Below are positions 1 to 9,656 of a DNA stretch of 64,000 bases, piece after piece. The stretch spans positions 3,038,001-3,102,000 of the forward strand of contig OZ316896.1 in assembly GCA_973895155.1 (NCBI GenBank), written 5' to 3'. Each line of letters starts with the position of its first letter. Position 1 is the stretch's first letter. The DNA is from Marsupella aquatica. Lineage: Eukaryota > Marchantiophyta. Below the pieces are notes generated by a model that made no database searches, was not told where the DNA came from, and saw only the letters and a list, made by a program, of their open reading frames with translations. Both the position numbers and the translations under genes were made by a program.

Positions 1-1
1 C

Positions 2-955
2 TGATTCAAGCATGGATAGTAACAAGGCACGAGGGGGGGTACTTGGCGACTGCGCAAGAGTGGAAGGACTTGGCCGCACCCACGGAATAGGGGAGGCAGA
101 TGCAGTACCAAGTAGCTCAGTAGGAACTTTTTCGAGGGAAAGAACATCCCATCCGCTCTCGGGGATTGGAGACTTCATCGTTGGCTCTTTCAAAGAGAGG
201 CTTGAAGGAACTCGGGGAGGAACTGCCTCATGAATTGCATCCTCAATAACTTGTGCATCTGCGCGCTTATAGACACGACCAGTCTTCCTTACACAAGGGG
301 GCCCATTAGGCTTACCTTTGCCTTCTCTATGCCACTGAACAATCTGGCCTTTCAACTTAGATGCAGCGTACGCGGCCCAATTAACTGTCCTCCCCAACAC
401 TCGCTCAGCATACACTCCCTTAACAAATGTATGTGCCAACACTCCATTGACCGGCTTCTCATATCCATCGACAACTTTGGATAAATGTAAGACATCCTCT
501 TGTGGCAAGCCCGTGCAACTACCTAGTTTGTAACCGCTCCGTCCCTTATCTCCAAAGCACGTGACTAGCATTTCCTCACTGATGTCAATGATTCTATGGA
601 GATTTTTGCCTTCATTCGGAAGGCCAAATTGGGTAGCAAAGAAGTGAGCGTCCTTGTAAAAATCTGCTGGATCCCATTCGTTGTCTGTCGCCTCTGAAGT
701 TGGCTTGACTCTACCTTTAGATTTCTCAATAGATGCTACCGCTCGAGCAACACAATCATCTGAACTGGGTTTTCCTTTAGAGAGTTTGACTAACACAGAC
801 CCGGCTGGATCCCATTCGTTGTCTGTCGCCTCTGAAGTTGGCTTGACTCTACCTTTAGATTTCTCAATAGATGCTACCGCTCGAGCACCACAATCGTCTG
901 AACTGGGTTTTCCTTTAGAGAGTTTGTTGACTAACACAGACCCGGTTGAGCGTTC
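2..955 (-). CDS. Partial unknown protein, open frame running off the left edge
   Basis: Reading the minus strand from 955 to the window edge gives 318 codons with no stop, far longer than expected by chance. A TAA lies immediately upstream (958-956) and no ATG is near the beginning. This is therefore probably an internal exon (a TTAAG acceptor sits at its start) or a degraded transposon ORF. The translated product is hydrophilic and starts with a 46/47-residue segment present twice in tandem (667-945). The rest contains motifs such as EWDPADFYKD, RIIDISEEML and GRTVNWAAYAASKLKGQ, then a Pro/Ser-rich tail. I do not recognise the family. The neighbouring copia element suggests a mobile-element origin, but no polymerase, integrase or transposase signature is visible in this part. 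Confidence 0.45.
667..945. repeat. In-frame tandem duplication (138/141 bp)
   Basis: The unit beginning CTGGATCCCATTCG at 667 is repeated from 805. The copies differ by a few substitutions and one 3-bp indel (extra TTG near 926). Unit lengths of 138 and 141 bp keep the minus-strand reading frame open through both copies. Confidence 0.9.
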
Positions 956-2019
956 TTAAGGAGAGTTTTCTAATGACCCTACACCCTCACCTCCATCAAC
1001 GGGCAATGGAAGTGGGGTATCCATCAAAACAACTACGAAAAGTCCTGACTAAATCTGATGAGAGTTCTGGTAAATCTAAAGTAGAGAAGGTTACGTCAAA
1101 TATCGATGAAAGGAAGTAGAATAGGTGGTGCATTAGGTATCAAAGTTACAAGCGTACCCTCAGTCTGGCCTGCGGAGCACGTCACGCTCATGAAGTAGTA
1201 CTTCCACCCAAACCTGCACAAACTCTCCATGCCCACAACATGTCAAAGACCATGTATGCAACATTTGCACCATCGCTGATTTGAAAGTTCTTGAGTTTAC
1301 AAGCACCTATCGCCGAACGCGTCACTGCGACTGTGAGGAATATGAAGGTCTGTCTAGAATTGGTTGAAACTGCAACAAAGCAACATTTGCTTACCCGAAC
1401 TCTAAACCAATGTCACCAAACCGCACCACCTTAGAAAAGATTTGAAAGAATAGAGAGTCCGCAATGCTATGTTTCCTTCAAGCACTAAAATTGAAACATT
1501 CGGCGGAACTCCTCAACGTTCATTGTCGACGTTTACTGCCGACATCCACTACTTTGCGACGTTCAGTCTCGTTCAGTCTCGCCACCATTGTCATTGACAA
1601 TCCCCTAAGCCTCCCAAACAAACTACTTTGCGACACTACTCGGCGTTCACTCCCCCCGCCACTGTCGTTGAGTATCCTCGAAGCCTCCCGAACATCTGGA
1701 AATCTAAGGCACAGTAGGCCCCAACGGCCAATTCCTCACTGTTGATGGAAACCCGCGGATGGCACGGAAGCCGCGTGGCTATTTCAAACTTGACGGCGAT
1801 TTCAAACTGTGGGAATGACGGAACTGGTCCCCTCCTTCTTCTCCGTGGAAGGACCTTAGTGGCTAGAAATGATGCGATGTCCTTTTGCATCATTAATTCC
1901 TTCACGGGGTTGAAGTCCTTGGTGGCCCCACTATCCTTCAATCTTGATCGTTGATCTTCGTATCACCACAAGGACTACCTCTCCATTTTGGTGATCCTTT
2001 TTGCGTCCTTTTGCCCCCC
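956..2019. other. No recognisable gene; short divergent repeat
   Basis: No ORF in this stretch looks like a gene. Around 1545-1690 there are two divergent copies of a roughly 80-bp segment (each has CTACTTTGCGAC, then a CGTTCA block, then AGCCTCCC(A/G)AACA). The last part, 1930-2019, joins the truncated gag frame and contains a purine run on the minus strand (TTGAGGGGGGCAAAAGG), which could be the remains of a polypurine tract. Confidence 0.5.
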
Positions 2020-3168
2020 TCAAGCTTGCAATTGACCGTGTTTGACATTTGATAGAGTACAGTACTTGCAACCGGGTAGTTGAATCTTTACGGATCCAAT
2101 CCCTAAAACTTTGCAAGAATGATTATTTCCCATCAAAACAGATCCGTTGATAGGAGTGTAGGATGAGAAAAGTTCACGCATATAGCACATGTGATATGAG
2201 CAAGCGGAATCCAAGATCCATTGACAATCCTCAACTTGGGAAGTGGTACACAATGCAAATCCTTCACTATCCTCTTCTCGAACAACTACTTGGGCTGAAG
2301 AACCGACAACTTCCTTGAATGTGTCTTTGACGCGACAATCCTTCTTCATGTGGCCCACTTTGTCACACTTCCAACACTTTATCTCATGAGTAGACTTAGA
2401 TGGTGATTTGGATCGAGATCTAGATCTGGATCTAAACCTCCTCCTACCAAAAGATCGGTCGTGGAACCTTCCTCGCTCCATGGGAAGTGGGTTAAACCTT
2501 TTGTTTTCATGAGATGGTTCCCTTGATTTGCCTCTTTCTACCAACAGTGCTGTTGATGATGAGGTTGAGGTAGGATGAGCTGAAGAAACCAGCTTAGACT
2601 GCATGTCATCGGTCAACAGGGCACTCACCACATCATTGTAGGATATAGTTGTCTTATCACGGAATAGAAGAACTCGAGACAAAGATTGGTACGAAGGTGG
2701 TAGTGAGCTCAAGAGTTGTAAGGCTTTCTTTTCTTTGCTCAAATGCTCCCCCAAATTCTCTAGGTCAACCACAAGATCATTGAACTGATCGATATGATCT
2801 TGAATCTTAACTCCATCAGCCATTTTGAATTGCATGAGCTTCAGGCTTGCATACATTCGGTTTGACATCTCTTTCTTGTAGTACTTGTTGCGCAATGCTT
2901 GAAACAAGTTCGTCACCGTTTGTGTTGCTTTTTCCTCAAACTGCTTCTTCACATTGTTTTTCAGGTACATGCCAACAATACTTACCGCTTGATCCTGGAG
3001 ATCATGCCAATCATCATCTTCCATCTCCTTGGGTTGAGATCTTAGTACCTTGCCTAGGCCCATCGCCCTAAGTGCATCCCTCACGTTACGTTCCCACATT
3101 GTATAGTCCATACGACCATCAAAATTTTCCACCTCAAACCTTTGACCTCCAATCCTAGTAGTCGCCAT
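2020..3168 (-). CDS. gag: Ty1/copia retrotransposon Gag with truncated protease start
   Basis: The 382-residue frame starts at the ATG at 3168 (MATTRIGGQRFEV). Residues 20-190 are a copia-type capsid region (UBN2/retrotran_gag-like, with LLSSLPPSYQSL and KIQDHIDQFNDLVVDLENLG). Next comes an Arg/Ser-rich basic stretch (240-258) and a CCHC zinc knuckle with C265, C268, H273 and C278. The frame then continues into the aspartic protease, where WILDSACSYHMC (317-328) holds the catalytic Asp as D-S-A. It stops about 55 residues later, where a complete element would continue into the rest of protease, integrase, reverse transcriptase and RNase H. None of those domains is found in the window, so this copy is internally deleted and not autonomous. 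Confidence 0.93.
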   Translation of the reverse strand: MATTRIGGQRFEVENFDGRMDYTMWERNVRDALRAMGLGKVLRSQPKEMEDDDWHDLQDQAVSIVGMYLKNNVKKQFEEKATQTVTNLFQALRNKYYKKEMSNRMYASLKLMQFKMADGVKIQDHIDQFNDLVVDLENLGEHLSKEKKALQLLSSLPPSYQSLSRVLLFRDKTTISYNDVVSALLTDDMQSKLVSSAHPTSTSSSTALLVERGKSREPSHENKRFNPLPMERGRFHDRSFGRRRFRSRSRSRSKSPSKSTHEIKCWKCDKVGHMKKDCRVKDTFKEVVGSSAQVVVREEDSEGFALCTTSQVEDCQWILDSACSYHMCYMRELFSSYTPINGSVLMGNNHSCKVLGIGSVKIQLPGCKYCTLSNVKHGQLQA

Positions 3169-4316
3169 CGCTGAAATGCCAAATGTAGTGTGGAGTCGCC
3201 TTCCGACAAGAAATAAACATCGAATGCTCAGATGTGGGGTGTGAAAATAAGGCCAAAATTGAAAGTTGGTGAATTTTGAAATTGATCACTCCTATGTGTA
3301 GCCCACAAGGTAACGCTCCGAATTCTGAAAATGGTTTGTCAAATGGACTCTCGAGTGCCGAGAATTTTTACTCCAATCGGAGGGGGGTAAAAGATGAAAT
3401 AATTACCCCTCGAGGGAATCTCTTATGCCAAAGATTCCACTAGTGTACTTTTTCAAAATCGAACGCACCAATACTTGCCTAGCTTCCCCAAGCACGCCTC
3501 TCCAAAAGTTGAAGTTGATCCGATTTTATTTGCCGCTCGGAATCTTTGACCTTCGGTAAAAATTTAAGCCTCTAGAAAAGAATCTTTTCGGGAAATTCCG
3601 TCCGCCCTTGTACAGCCCCTGTGGGGGACTTCACAGGGGGCACTTCCCCCTGCCCGAGCCCTGTCGAGCCCTAGAAAGGCCTGCTCGAACTTTTCAACCT
3701 CCTCGCACGCCCGTGCAAGTCGCGACTACTCGCGGCAGAAAATACCCCTCGGCGGATTCACTCAAATTCCTGTTTCAGTTTTTGACGAAATCCAATTCTG
3801 ATTTCAGATTTAGAAACTAGACTTCGAGGGCATCAAGATCGATATAAAGAACTTGCAAAATGGTGGAGTAATGAGGGAGAAAAAATTCGGTGAAAGTGAC
3901 TGATATTAAGTTATCCAAAATTTCGAGCTCAAAAAACGAGAATTGAAATTAAGATTGCTTTTCAACTGTTTGACAGAATTCAACGATGTTGATATCGAAA
4001 CGTCTAGAAAGACAAGGCGCTCAAGCGTATCTCAGTTTCAAGTCCCGATAGAACAATCAAAAAGACTGATCTGAGAAATTGACCTTATCTCTTGCCCGAT
4101 AACGTAAATTGAAAACCGTCACTTACAATTGTTTCCATTTCTAACCTCAGGCCTTCATTGCTTCACTGAAATGAGCCTCTGGTTCTGTGCTCCACACTTG
4201 TGAGAAGATTGAGTCCGATTTTCTTTCAATAGCTCCGCTTCAAAGTGGAAATCATCCGCTGTTCGCTTTGCTTGAAGCAAGTTCTATGGAGTTCCTAATC
4301 GACTGGAAAAACCTGA

Positions 4317-4328
4317 GCTCTGATACCA
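4317..4328 (-). promoter_or_regulatory. Primer-binding site (initiator Met tRNA)
   Basis: The minus strand reads TGGTATCAGAGC, the standard copia primer site complementary to the 3' end of plant initiator methionine tRNA. It lies two bases inside the LTR end. Confidence 0.9.
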
Positions 4329-4330
4329 AT

Positions 4331-4654
4331 TGTGGGGAGAAATCAGATCAAGAAATACACTCCAAACATACACGTGCTCAATAGTTACGTGGTTCGCCTC
4401 AAGGTTGGCTACGTCCACGGGAAGACCAAGCTTTATTAACGATTTTGTGTCTACTCAAGCATCACCATAGCTCCCATCTCTTCAAGCTCTTATCTCTTGT
4501 TGTATCATTGTGTTCTCTCTTGAGAACTCTCTTGTGTGTTTTCTCACCACATAGAAGTTGAAGAGATAAGGACCAATCTCTTCAACTAGGGTTTACTCTA
4601 ACCCTAGTTAATATACTAACCATAGTTCAACCCAAGACTGAGTTAACCTCTACA
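4331..4654 (-). repeat. Copia 5' LTR (324 bp)
   Basis: On the minus strand this begins TGTAGAGGTTAACTC and ends CCCCACA, giving the canonical TG...CA ends. It directly precedes the primer site with a two-base spacer. The outer boundary is inferred from the TG end and the change to C-rich sequence at 4655. With only one LTR seen, it cannot be confirmed by alignment. Confidence 0.7.
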
Positions 4655-5256
4655 CCCCCCACCACCCCCCTTACGAGATGGTGTTCCTGACCAACGATGG
4701 ATTGACTCATCTGGTTTTTCTTAGGGCTAGAGTTGTGCTCCCAGATATGTTGTTATTGTCAACCCTATTGGAGGAATCCACATTGCGGTTACTGTCCATG
4801 TGCCTGGCCATGTTGCCACTAATAAGCCAGCCTGGCTCGAGGTGGAGGCCTATACAATTTGTTATCAAGGGAGATCTTTTGTACCTTTTTTTATTTGAGG
4901 TCTTTGGTGCTATTCACTCTACCTTTGACCACTTCCTTTGGGCATGTGTGGTTTTTATAGTGTAGAGGCCTTATCCCCTTGTCTTTGTCCTCACCTCCTT
5001 CTTTAAACAAAGGGTGTCCATTGCACTTAAGAAGGCTCAGACTTTCACTATCCTGTGAGTCAAGGCAATTGGTTGTAGGGCCTCTAGACAAATCAGCTTC
5101 TTTGGTTTTTGTTCCTTTGTTGTTGGCGGGGATCCTTTGGCTTGTTGGGCTGGTGTGGTCTTTTGGGGCCCTTTCCCCTTTCCTCCTCCTTGGCTCCCTT
5201 TATTGAGTTACTTTGCCTTTGGGAAAATCTCCTAGTTTGGCAATTTGGTTCTTTTG
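4655..5256. other. No gene seen
   Basis: Low-information sequence between two mobile elements. The short ORFs overlap each other on both strands without any domain. A C-rich run (CACCCCCCACCACCCCCC) abuts the LTR. Confidence 0.5.
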
Positions 5257-6432
5257 AGTCGCAGAACCCAACTACCTTAACACTTAGCTCCAAAGTTGCT
5301 GATTCCAACGCTGAGCTCCTCTACTGCCCAAGCCCCCGGAACGGCCAGGCGATGGGGACTAAGTATGGGGAGACTAGTGGACAACAAGGCGTGATACTAG
5401 CAAGGGCAAGGCGCTAAGCTGAGGATGCACACTAAGGACTACGACCAGCTTGGGGCTGGTTGGGTCATGGGAATGGGTCGGGCTTAGGGTGGACCATCCA
5501 GACCCCTAGACTGCCTTTGAGTTTTGAGGGCTTGGGTGAGAGCTCCTCTTGGACCCGAGGCTAAAGAAGTTTACTTCATGTGCAACGGACACTTAGCGCA
5601 TAAGATACGGCGTGGCCGCCTAGGACCCCCGAGTGACGATGGGTTTTGAGGGGCTAGGCATGAGCATTGGATTGACCTAATCACAATGAGCTAAGGCACT
5701 CCGCCTACAAATGTCTAGCTAGAAAGTTATGGGCACAACAAATTAGTTGCATGCCCATGCGTGAGGGTTGAAGTCCAGGTGGGGGACCAAAGTAGGTCCA
5801 GGGTTGGTAGGTCTCCAAAATCATATATATGGGCTGATGTCTCCCTGGGGACCAAGGGCGAGCCCAAGTTGTGAACCACGATCGTCGTGACACCAAGAGG
5901 AAATATCAAACAAAAATGACGATAAATTTTCAACAACTCGGTTGGGGGACTTCTTGGATGAGTTGGAAAACTCTTAAAGATGATTACATACTCTTGAGAT
6001 CAATTGGGTCTGGGAGTGCCATAGGTTCTCGGGGTTTGCGGAGGCTATCTTGCCTGATTGCCAAATCCTGTCAAAACTATAGTCAAGCCACGTTCAATTT
6101 CCCATGGAAGGTTGTGTTGGGGAGGAAAAACATAGTAAGTATGGAAGTTGAGTTCCAAGTCCACTTTGCCCCTAGACTATCGGTTGAGTGAGAACTTTGA
6201 AATTGGTTGCTAGAGTTAGAGCCAATCTGGTCCCAACATTTTGTAAACAAACTAGGCTAATTAGGTCATGAACATGTCTTGGGGACAACACTAATTAGGC
6301 CATGAACATGTCTTTGGGACAGGTCGGTCAGCCAACGATGAGTAAAAAGTGGGTAAGCACAAACAGTTCCTGAATACTAGGAGTTATTCTAAATAAACAT
6401 TGGGTGTTGGCTCTGGTTTTGGCCATAAGCTG
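5257..6432 (-). mobile_element. Truncated copy of the AGT...ACT repeat family
   Basis: Read on the minus strand, this matches most of the two other family members (21310-22803 and 35726-37118). It includes the segment around the GGGAGACA(C/T)CA motif, the CCTAAGCCC-type tract and the final TGCGACT end at 5257. The last 5 bp outside that end are TTTTG. Homology to the other copies stops at about 6432, inside their 5' third, so this copy is truncated and no target duplication can be shown. It is the most diverged of the three. A frame of about 70 codons (5936-5727) resembles one at 36429-36641, but both have drifted. Confidence 0.75.
6257..6325. repeat. 34-bp tandem duplication
   Basis: CTAATTAGGTCATGAACATG (from 6257) recurs from 6291 with one substitution in this 20-bp stretch, inside the truncated repeat copy. 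Confidence 0.8.
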
Positions 6433-6446
6433 AAACCAGAGCCAAC
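6406..6446. repeat. Perfect 14-bp inverted repeat (hairpin)
   Basis: GTTGGCTCTGGTTT (6406-6419) and its exact reverse complement (6433-6446) flank a 13-base loop. It lies exactly where homology to the AGT...ACT family ends, so it may mark the breakpoint. Confidence 0.85.
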
Positions 6447-6900
6447 ATAAACTTTCCAATGTACTGGACTGGGTGTCTTAGTACTTCACAAATTTATGGG
6501 GAATTTGGTAAACTTGGCCACTTGTGGTATAATTTGGCAGCTTTCCCCCAAAGCCATTTCTGAGATTTCCTTTGACTCATTATGAATTGCTTTATTGGGC
6601 TCACTGGCAGCTGGAAGGGGTGGTAGCATAAGTGTTCACAAACTTCTGGACATCTGTTAAATATGGAAACTTGAGGGGATAATTTGGTCATTTTCACCCC
6701 CCAAAATTGTAAGATTTCTCTTTGTCTGACTATGGTGCAAAACAGGGATCCAGAGGTTTTTTCAGACTTGCAGCCAAACACTCGGTTAATGAGTTAATTG
6801 CCTCGCTAAAAAAGCTGGTGGGGAGTTCATTCAAAAAACAGATGTCTATGCTCGTTTTGGTAGAATTTATAGGTGAAGGTGAAAACTCAATTAAGCAATC

Positions 6901-7002
6901 ATCATGGAAATTATGAATCTATGTTGACCATCGCTTTGATCATCAACTCATCATGGAAATTATGAATCAGCTATGTTGACCATCGCTTTGATCATCAACT
7001 CA
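6901..7002. repeat. Tandem duplication of about 50 bp
   Basis: ATCATGGAAATTATGAATC followed by ATGTTGACCATCGCTTTGAT occurs at 6901 and again at 6950. The second copy has a 3-base insertion. The two copies are nearly identical, so the duplication is recent. Confidence 0.9.
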
Positions 7003-8126
7003 TACATCCAGTGAAGTCAAATTTGAAAATGAAAAATCAATGGGATGGTCTCCTCAGTCCTGGATTTTGTTGTTGAAGCTCATTATAACTGTCAAAAATG
7101 GGATTCATTATCAAAATTGAAATGGTCTTAAATTCAGGAAGTGCTTTCTAATTCACGAACTGAAAATCTACAAATTCCACTACAAGTGTTGATTTCTACA
7201 CGAAGTGAACTAACTAAGACGACTCTCATGTTGATCAAACTCCATCCATTCGTCAGCATATCGTAAGAGTGCATGGCTGCTGGAAGATTGTTTGGCAGGT
7301 GAGGAAAGTGTCAAAGGAGGGAAGATCTCCACACCCCATATACACAAGAAAGAGCACACAGCCCATCTCGCCAACATGACAGTTCGAATCCGTCCTCGCC
7401 TGCTGCAGTGCACACGAGGCCCACCTTTAGATAGAAAAGTTCAAGACAGCAACATGAAGGAACCACAAACTAAGGGAGCAAGCATATCAAACCACAATGG
7501 AGAAAATCGGCTGCCAAGTGTGAGAAGTTGTTACCCAAACTATTCGACCACCATTCAATTGCCCACAATAGGTCCCACTCCACGCATGACCTACCTCGCT
7601 TGCAAGTTCTCCAAGCTTCATCCACCTGTCCATGTCCCCACCACCACAGACACTACTCAATGGTACTTCGAGAAAGTATGCATAATTGTTCATGAAGGTT
7701 GCAAGTCAGTGGAACAATTTCCTTCCTAAGCTTTATCAGAAAAAGCATCATGCTCGAGGAACAGAGAGGACTGTTTCCAAATGTAATGTGTTCCACAGCA
7801 CCAGATATATTTTCAAAAGTGCCTTCACATGAGTTGCCCAATACATTTGATGGTGGAGAAAGCTACAAACAATTCCAAATTACAACTGTTATCGAAAGAG
7901 ATGTGTGCCAGATAAATGCCGTTGTCATTTTTGGTTCAGCTTCTCAGAATTCCGGGCCCTCATTCTCGGACTTACACCTTCAATTCGGTCAGGCTCTATT
8001 TTCAGTTGGGTGCAAGTCAACCAGTTTCTAATTTCTCGATGTGAATGGATATCGTTGCGAGAATTTCGATGGACCACAAGTTCAGTGTAGTAATCCTCCT
8101 ATACGACACAATTTTGGTATCGTAGA
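7003..8126. other. No confident gene
   Basis: The longest frame (plus strand 7292-7729, 145 codons) has no recognisable domain and irregular composition. I do not support it as a gene. Confidence 0.5.
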
Positions 8127-8551
8127 CATCATCAGAGTGTCTAACAAAACTGACAAAACTTGGGAAGAGAGAGCGCCCGCTTGGCAACTACATTACCTCG
8201 AAGGCAAAGCTATGGAGAAGACATGGCATCGTATAGATACTCTCTCCTTGTAGACATCATCAGCCTCTAACGTAACTGACAAAAAAGGGGAAGATAGTGG
8301 GGCCCAATTGGCACCTTTTACAACGAAGGCAATGCAATGGCGACGTCATTGCTTCCTATGATTGAGTGAAAAATCAATGGAGAAGTCAGTGATCCCAGTG
8401 AACCAACCCTCCAATATACACACTTTTGGCCCACGGGAAGGATATCCCCTCTTCTCAAACATCATCCGAGGCTTTATGCAAATGACAACACTGGGAAGGA
8501 TAGTGGGCCCGATCGGCAACTATTACCGAAATGCAATCAGAGGAGAAGACA
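8127..8551. repeat. Degenerate tandem repeat, three units
   Basis: Units of about 90-100 bp start at about 8127, 8255 and 8459. Each has the order (G/A)ACATCATC, AC(T/A)GACAA or ATGACAAC, GGGAAG(A/G), GGCAACTA or GGCACC, then GAAGGCAA or GAAATGCAA and GGAGAAG. The first two are separated by a spacer of about 30 bp and the last two by about 115 bp. The frame at 8362-8736 is largely made of this repeat. Confidence 0.65.
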
Positions 8552-8564
8552 CCACTCGAGAAGG

Positions 8565-8586
8565 CAGTGAGAGGGCCCTCTCACTG
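8565..8586. repeat. Perfect 22-bp palindrome
   Basis: The half-site CAGTGAGAGGG is followed with no spacer by its exact reverse complement. Confidence 0.9.
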
Positions 8587-8694
8587 ACCAGTGGGTCCAA
8601 CAAGGCCCTTCCGTCTTGGAAGCACGTCGCCTCGACTGATCACAAAATACCAGAGTCCAGCAATCGGAAAAGCAACCGACACACGGCTCGGTTT

Positions 8695-8714
8695 GCTAGC
8701 AGAAAACTGCTAGC
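8695..8714. repeat. 8-bp stem hairpin
   Basis: GCTAGCAG, a four-A loop, then CTGCTAGC. Confidence 0.8.
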
Positions 8715-9656
8715 TCCACTTCTAATTGCTTGGTGAGGTGAGTCATGCAGAACTTGCAGTCGACCACTAACTTCATATTCAATCGCGATTTCTGTGGCGT
8801 CGAAAAGTGACCGCCCTTATTCTACTATTAATAGTCAGAAGTCCTTTCCTTCGAAGTCCAGGAATTTCCGATGATTCGGGGATGTTGACCAAATTCGTCA
8901 GTGAGATGTGTTGGGGAGAATGAACCGCCTGGTCATATAATCTCAGCCATCCGGCGTGTATGAACGATGGCTTTTATACCACCTCCCTTCCGCTTGCCCT
9001 AGGTAGTGTTTTGTTCTGGATGGGAAACAATTGTTGTTCTCATCCCTTCACAGACAAATACTTATCTACGCTCCAGTTGAATCCCTACGGAAGCAACACT
9101 AAAGTTCCACGCTGACCTGGGTCGAAGAGGAAACTCTCAACGGATGCAACGCTGTCGAGATTATTTTGAAATCTATTGATATTTCACAATCAACAGCAAG
9201 AACTCTTGAACAGGTATTCATAACAAAGATCTCGAAGTAAGAAACAACTCTACCGCGATGAACCGATTCACGAGACACGAAATTCACGTGTTGACCAAGT
9301 TCCACTCGCCAGTCAGTGATAGATAGAGGAAGGAAGGGATAAGCTTAATTCTTTCTCAACGACCATGAATGATAGCCGATAAGAGCCCAAAATCAGAACC
9401 TGGGGATTGAACACTCAGACGAGGTACTATCAATATTAGGTACGCCTGGACTACTTCGCCTCCTTCGAAGCAACAGGCCGGGAAGTGGGCTTCTACAAGA
9501 GATTGGACGGAACCTTGAAATGGAACGATGCTTCTGCAAACGGTTAGAAGGAAGCTTGAATGGAACGAAAACGTTCATTGGTCCGACGCTGGTACGGTCA
9601 GCTTCCAGGAGAGAGTTGTCAGGTTCAATTGATAAACCTCAAGTTCCAAATATCTT
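8715..9656. other. Presumed 3' flank of the five-module zinc-finger gene
   Basis: No gene is seen. The stretch just below 9657 on the minus strand should contain the 3' UTR of the neighbouring gene. I could not place a polyadenylation signal with confidence. Confidence 0.4.

Larger units (their letters stand above)
2020..4654 (-). mobile_element. Truncated Ty1/copia LTR retrotransposon
   Basis: The order on the minus strand is one LTR (4654-4331), primer-binding site (4328-4317), an untranslated leader of about 1.15 kb, then gag and the beginning of protease ending at 2020. No second LTR with the same ends was seen below 2020, so the 3' half was lost by deletion or rearrangement. The leader (3169-4316) has no convincing ORF. 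Confidence 0.85.

Noticed and set aside
7376-7402. tRNA-like T-arm phrase (AGTTCGAATCCGTC)
   Set aside because: No matching acceptor, D or anticodon arms in the 75 bases upstream, and the T-stem has a mismatch.
7292-7729. 145-codon plus-strand ORF
   Set aside because: No domain, an ATG in poor context, and overlapping frames of similar quality on the other strand.
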